From Flavihumibacter stibioxidans (lineage in GTDB: Bacteria; Bacteroidota; Bacteroidia; Chitinophagales; Chitinophagaceae): a DNA stretch of 64,000 nucleotides. The DNA is taken from contig NZ_MBUA01000030.1 in assembly GCF_014332695.1 (NCBI RefSeq), forward strand, positions 62,001 through 126,000, read 5' to 3'. Below the pieces are notes generated by a model. That model did not search any database, had not been told where the DNA came from, and was given only the letters and a program-made list of their open reading frames with translations. Position 1 is the stretch's first letter, and the number at the start of each line of letters is the position of its first letter. The translations under genes were made by a program, and so were the position numbers. Shown here piece after piece: positions 59,975 through 64,000 of this stretch.

Positions 59975-61966
59975 GTGGGAAAAAACACGAACAAAGTCAC
60001 TATTGCGGGATTGTTAATTGCTCTTGGGATTATTTACGGTGACATTGGCACCTCTCCTCTTTACGTTTTCAATGCGATCATTTCAGGCCGTACGGTAACC
60101 AGTGACCTGATCATCGGATCACTGTCCTGTATTATCTGGACCCTCACCATGATCACTACTGTAAAATATGTATGGCTGGTGCTGCGGGCAGACAACCGGG
60201 GTGAAGGCGGAACCTTTGCCCTCTATGCCCTGGTGCGGCGAAGGAAAAAATGGCTGGTGATACCCGCCATGATCGGCGGCGCCTCGCTGCTGGCAGACGG
60301 GATCATTACCCCTCCCATGACCATCACTTCCTCCATCGAAGGCCTGAAAGAACTTCCTGTTTTCCATGAACTGCATACCAGCACCATTGTGTATATCGTA
60401 CTGGGCATCATCAGCCTGTTCTTTTTCATGCAGCAGTTCGGAACGGCTTCCATCGGGAAAATGTTCGGGCCAATCATGGCGATCTGGTTTACGATGCTGG
60501 GCGTACTGGGAATATTGCATATCACAGATGACCTCAGTATCCTCAAAGCCATCAACCCCTATTATGCCATCGAATTCATTGCCACTTACCCGAAAGCGAT
60601 CTGGCTGCTGGGAGCAGTATTTCTCTGTACAACGGGTGCCGAAGCGCTTTACAGCGATCTTGGACATTGCGGACGCGACAATATCAGGATATCCTGGATT
60701 TATGTAAAGATCTGTCTGCTGCTGAACTATTTTGGGCAGGGTGCCTACCTGCTGGCCAACCGGGCGGGCATAGAAGTAACGCCGGAAAACAAGGCGGCCA
60801 TGGGAATCAATGCCTTTTATGACCTCATGCCACAGTGGTTTATCATTCCGGGTGTAATCATCGCCACTACTGCCGCCATCATCGCCAGCCAGGCCATGAT
60901 CTCAGGAGCGTATACCCTTATCAGTGAGGCCATGCGACTGAATCTCTGGCCCAGGCTCAAGATCCGTTACCCCTCGGAAGAAAAAGGCCAGCTGTTCATT
61001 CCCGGCATCAACACAATGATGTTCGTCGGTTGTGTGGGCATCGTACTTTATTTCAAGGAGTCTTCCAAAATGGAAGCGGCCTACGGTCTGGCGATCATCG
61101 TAACTTTTATAACCACTACCATACTGTTCTCCAATTACATGGTGGCAAAGCGGGTACCCTCTTACGTTATATACCTCTTCCTCGCAACTTTCTTTATCAT
61201 AGAGACATCATTCCTGGTGGCGTTGCTGGAGAAATTCACGCATGGCGGCTACATTACACTGCTGATCGGTTTCGGCATGTTCATCGTCATGTATGTTTCT
61301 TACCGGAGCCGTAAGATCAAGAACCGCTATGTGGAATTTGTTCGGCTGGAACATTATGTTCCCCTGATCCAGGAACTGAGCAACGACAAAACAGTTCCCA
61401 AACATGCCACGCACCTGGTTTATATGACCAGCGCCAATAATCCCAAGGAAATTGAACATAAGATCATTTATTCCATCCTGAATAAAAAACCGAAACGTGC
61501 CGATATTTACTGGTTCGTGCACGTGGATACACTGGATGATCCCTACACCTGCGAATATGTGGTGGACCATATCATCCCGAATGATATCATCCGGGTCGAA
61601 TTCAGGCTGGGCTTCAGGATGGAGCCCAAGATCAACCTGCTGTTCCGCAAGGTGGTGGAGGAGTTGGTTAGCAATAAGGAAGTGAATATCTACAGCCGTT
61701 ACGAAAGCCTTGAACGGAACAATGTGGTGGGCGATTTCCAGTTCATCGTAATGGAAAAATACCTGAGCCAGGATAATGAGCTGCCTTTCTTTGAAAGGAT
61801 TATCATGAAATTCTATTTCTGGCTGAAAGAGATCAGCCTGTCGGAAGAACGCGGCTTCGGACTCGACCCCTCCAATGTAGTGGTGGAGAAGTTTCCGCTG
61901 ATCGTAGCCCCCGTTACCAGCATCCGGCTGAAAAGGGTCTACCATGAGGAGGACGGAGACCTGTGA
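59975..61966 (+). CDS. kup: Kup-family potassium uptake protein
   Basis: A 663-residue KUP/HAK/KT potassium:proton symporter. The family signature GIIYGDIGTSPLYV is at about residue 19; about twelve helices run to about residue 430, then a long cytoplasmic C-terminal domain. Other marks are DNRGEGGTFALYAL and GAEALYSDLGHCGR. The frame opens with GTG at 59975, because a stop lies 24 bases upstream and no ATG fits. Its stop overlaps the hydrolase start (GTGA), so the two are translationally coupled. Confidence 0.95.
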   Translation: MGKNTNKVTIAGLLIALGIIYGDIGTSPLYVFNAIISGRTVTSDLIIGSLSCIIWTLTMITTVKYVWLVLRADNRGEGGTFALYALVRRRKKWLVIPAMIGGASLLADGIITPPMTITSSIEGLKELPVFHELHTSTIVYIVLGIISLFFFMQQFGTASIGKMFGPIMAIWFTMLGVLGILHITDDLSILKAINPYYAIEFIATYPKAIWLLGAVFLCTTGAEALYSDLGHCGRDNIRISWIYVKICLLLNYFGQGAYLLANRAGIEVTPENKAAMGINAFYDLMPQWFIIPGVIIATTAAIIASQAMISGAYTLISEAMRLNLWPRLKIRYPSEEKGQLFIPGINTMMFVGCVGIVLYFKESSKMEAAYGLAIIVTFITTTILFSNYMVAKRVPSYVIYLFLATFFIIETSFLVALLEKFTHGGYITLLIGFGMFIVMYVSYRSRKIKNRYVEFVRLEHYVPLIQELSNDKTVPKHATHLVYMTSANNPKEIEHKIIYSILNKKPKRADIYWFVHVDTLDDPYTCEYVVDHIIPNDIIRVEFRLGFRMEPKINLLFRKVVEELVSNKEVNIYSRYESLERNNVVGDFQFIVMEKYLSQDNELPFFERIIMKFYFWLKEISLSEERGFGLDPSNVVVEKFPLIVAPVTSIRLKRVYHEEDGDL

Positions 61967-62748
61967 ACGCAGTCATCCTCATAGCCGGCGTGGTCCTGCT
62001 GCTCAGCATACTGGCCTACCTGCTGCAGGAGAAGCTTATTTTTAAACCGGAAAAACTGCACCAGGATTTCAAATTCCAATATGACATCCCCTTCCGGGAA
62101 TTATTCTTCGATGTAGAGCCGGGTGTGCGGATCAACGGATTGCATTTTCACCGGGAGAACCCTCTTGGACTTGTATTATACCTGCATGGCAATTCGCGCA
62201 GCATAAAGGGCTGGGCGAAATATGCCCGCGATTTTTACCGTTACAATTACGACGTGGTGCTGGTTGATTACCGGGGATTTGGCAAGAGCACCGGCAAGCG
62301 AAGTGAAAAGGAAATGCTGAAGGATATTCAGTATGTTTATGATACCCTGGCTGTTCAATACCCCGAACACCATATCATCGTTTATGGCCGGAGCATCGGA
62401 AGCGGATTCGCGGCCAGGATAGCTTCGGATAATCGTCCCCGTTACCTCATCCTGGATGCCCCCTATTACAGTTTCAAAAAGGTGGTGGAGAGATTTCTTC
62501 CCATTCTGCCGGTATCACTGGTATTGCGTTATCACCTGCGCACTGACAGGTGGATTCGTCATGTGAACTGTCACACCTATATTATCCATGGCACCCGCGA
62601 CTGGCTGATACCCATCCGGCACAGCGAGAAACTGCAGCGCATCAGTCCGGGTAAGATCACCCTGATCCGCATCCACGGCGGTGGCCACAACAACCTGCCG
62701 CAGTTTCCCGAATACCATAATTTCATCAGGGATATCCTCAAATATTAA
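61963..62748 (+). CDS. Alpha/beta hydrolase (BEM46/ABHD13-like)
   Basis: A 261-residue protein with an N-terminal membrane anchor (about 3-20, VILIAGVVLLLSILAYLL). The hydrolase core shows the oxyanion block YLHGNSRS (about 68), nucleophile Ser in IVYGRSIGSGF (about 144), acid Asp in HGTRDWLIP (about 210) and His in GGGHNNLPQF (about 240). It resembles BEM46/ABHD13 serine hydrolases, whose substrates are poorly known. It starts with GTG inside the kup stop, an unusual pairing with a potassium transporter. Confidence 0.9.
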   Translation: MNAVILIAGVVLLLSILAYLLQEKLIFKPEKLHQDFKFQYDIPFRELFFDVEPGVRINGLHFHRENPLGLVLYLHGNSRSIKGWAKYARDFYRYNYDVVLVDYRGFGKSTGKRSEKEMLKDIQYVYDTLAVQYPEHHIIVYGRSIGSGFAARIASDNRPRYLILDAPYYSFKKVVERFLPILPVSLVLRYHLRTDRWIRHVNCHTYIIHGTRDWLIPIRHSEKLQRISPGKITLIRIHGGGHNNLPQFPEYHNFIRDILKY

Positions 62749-62776
62749 CCCTTCTCACGGCGGAAAGTATGGCATA

Positions 62777-64000
62777 TCAGTACAGTACCACTACAGAGCC
62801 CTTGCGCTGAAAGCGCTGGTCCATGCACTGGAATTCAATCATGTACACATAGGCACCCGATGGTACCGCGCTTCCGTTGAAACGGCCATCCCAAACAGCT
62901 TCCTGGTCATTCACCTGGAAGTTCTTCCGTTCAAATACTTTCTGCCCGAAGCGGTTGTAAACCATGATATAGTTCACCTGCGTAACGCCATCCGCCCTGA
63001 TCCTGAAGCCTTCATTTTTTCCATCTGCATTGGGTGTAAAGGCATTGGGTATATAGATTCTGCTGTCGTTACAGAGAACGGTAAAGGACACCGTATCGGT
63101 GGCCACACAGCCATCTGCAGTGGCAGCGGTTACCCGGTAGGTAATGGGCCATTGCGGCCTGGTTTCCGGAGCCGGGCAGGTGGTACAACTCAGGAAATCG
63201 GAGGGCTCCCAGCGCCAGGATACTACATTACTGCCGGATTTGGTGCGTATCAGGTAATTTGATCCGGGCTGCAATTCCATATCTGCACCCGCATCAATCA
63301 CAGGCAGTGGCAGGACCCTTACAGTAATATCGGAAGTATCGTTGAAACAACTGCCTTCTCCTGTTCCCACCACCGTATAAGTGATGGTGGAATCCGGCCG
63401 GACCCTGGGGTTAGCGATACCAGTATTGCTGAGGCCATTTGTCTGGTTGATCCATTGATAGGATACGGCGCCGGCGGCGGACAATTGAACAACCTCTCCT
63501 TCGCACACACTAATAACGGGGTTCACCTGCAGACTGAATGGCCTGATAACAGTTATTTCCGCCGAATCGGTATTGCTGCAGTTGAATTCATTGGTACCGG
63601 TAACAATGTACCGGGTATCTGCCTGGGGTGATACCACCACCTCAGAGCCGGACGTGGTGTTTAATCCCGCTGCAGGCGACCAGGCATACCGGACAGCGCC
63701 ACTAACGGTAAGGGATACCGGAATCCCTTCACAAAGCGTAATATCCTTTTGCGACAATACCAGGCGGGGCTTTCCCCTCACCTCCAGCTGGTGCAAAACT
63801 GTATCGGAGCAACCATTATTATCCACCACCAATTTTACCAGGAAAGAACCGGGCTCATTGTAGTTCCTGGCGGGCGGTTGCTGTTGTGAGGAGCGCGAGC
63901 CGTCTTCAAAGATCCAGTTGTAGGAAGGCTGTCCGGGTAATTGGGTAGAGGCCCTGAATAACACCGAACCATCTTCACAGATTTCCTGCGGCGCGGTAAT
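62777..64000 (-). CDS. Gliding-motility/T9SS C-terminal domain protein (partial)
   Basis: The C-terminal 407 residues of a large secreted protein; the frame is open to the window edge, so the start lies beyond 64000. It holds several PKD/Ig-like repeats with conserved Cys (DNNGCSDTVLHQLEV, LCEGIPVSLTVSG, VCEGEVVQLSAAG), then the gliding-motility-associated C-terminal domain (YIPNAFTPNADGKNEGF, MVYNRFGQKVFER, VPSGAYVYMIEF, ending GSVVVLY), a type B sorting signal of the type IX secretion system. The protein is therefore exported to the surface; its own function lies in the missing part. Confidence 0.92.
   Translation of the reverse strand: MTAPQEICEDGSVLFRASTQLPGQPSYNWIFEDGSRSSQQQPPARNYNEPGSFLVKLVVDNNGCSDTVLHQLEVRGKPRLVLSQKDITLCEGIPVSLTVSGAVRYAWSPAAGLNTTSGSEVVVSPQADTRYIVTGTNEFNCSNTDSAEITVIRPFSLQVNPVISVCEGEVVQLSAAGAVSYQWINQTNGLSNTGIANPRVRPDSTITYTVVGTGEGSCFNDTSDITVRVLPLPVIDAGADMELQPGSNYLIRTKSGSNVVSWRWEPSDFLSCTTCPAPETRPQWPITYRVTAATADGCVATDTVSFTVLCNDSRIYIPNAFTPNADGKNEGFRIRADGVTQVNYIMVYNRFGQKVFERKNFQVNDQEAVWDGRFNGSAVPSGAYVYMIEFQCMDQRFQRKGSVVVLY

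Overview
The window looks like chromosomal DNA of a Bacteroidota bacterium, most likely of the Chitinophagaceae. The support is Bacteroidota-type promoters (TTTG, about 20 bp, TAnnTTTG), a protein with a type IX secretion (T9SS) gliding-motility C-terminal domain, a PorG/DUF6089-like barrel, DUF4293, DUF6427 and DUF4153 proteins, TonB-type and TPR-kinase proteins, and a SAM-I riboswitch. Family placement is inference. No transposase, integrase, phage gene, rRNA or CRISPR is visible.

Layout. 1-8.9 kb: tail of an upstream gene, a membrane protein, the ATP-grasp / alpha-E / transglutaminase cluster, rarA, an M28 peptidase, a GNAT acetyltransferase, a PorG-like barrel and a small secreted protein. 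8.9-13 kb: a rod-like foldable segment with terminator, a 7 x 71 bp palindrome array running into the stop codon of uvrA, uvrA, and a 270-bp MITE-like element. 13-15.6 kb: SAM-I riboswitch with terminator/antiterminator, a Cys/Met-metabolism PLP enzyme and homoserine dehydrogenase. 15.6-22.1 kb: FAD oxidoreductase, HisKA_2 kinase/LuxR-type regulator pair, membrane protein plus winged-helix regulator, DUF4153 protein, tRNA-Pro. 22.2-31.3 kb: nucleoside-type MFS carrier, TonB-domain protein, GH32 fructanase, a large propeller/HEAT/cytochrome c lipoprotein, DJ-1/PfpI protein, dicarboxylate symporter. 31.5-38.6 kb: TPR histidine kinase, tRNA-Ser, dnaA, a 5'-nucleotidase split into two genes, a COG2509-type FAD oxidoreductase. 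38.7-46.9 kb: ABC exporter, 2'-5' RNA ligase-like protein, coiled-coil protein behind a four-half-site operator, nitronate monooxygenase, sugar nucleotidyltransferase, Hsp20, glyA. 47-64 kb: DUF4293, a lipoprotein, a second uvrA, an ECF sigma factor, a secreted endonuclease/phosphatase, a DsbD system split over two genes, a second palindrome array, purQ, DUF6427, a secreted protein, kup, an alpha/beta hydrolase and the end of a T9SS cargo protein.

The most unusual content is non-coding. A family of palindromes built on GTCTGACGT...ACGTCAGAC occurs at nine loci. Looped members have a stem of about 15 bp and a fixed 24-nt loop, and the stem bases change in compensating pairs. Eight of the nine loci sit at the 3' end of a gene, and in three genes the repeat supplies the stop codon in the same frame (GTC TGA). 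A second, unrelated palindrome family (CACCCGTCGGG) behaves the same way at two loci. This suggests mobile or amplifying elements that settle at gene ends and may act as terminators. Other regulatory signals are hairpin-plus-U-run structures starting at predicted transcription starts (ATP-grasp cluster and kup), a possible switching leader before hsp20, and a shared 11-nt element in the leaders of both tRNA genes.
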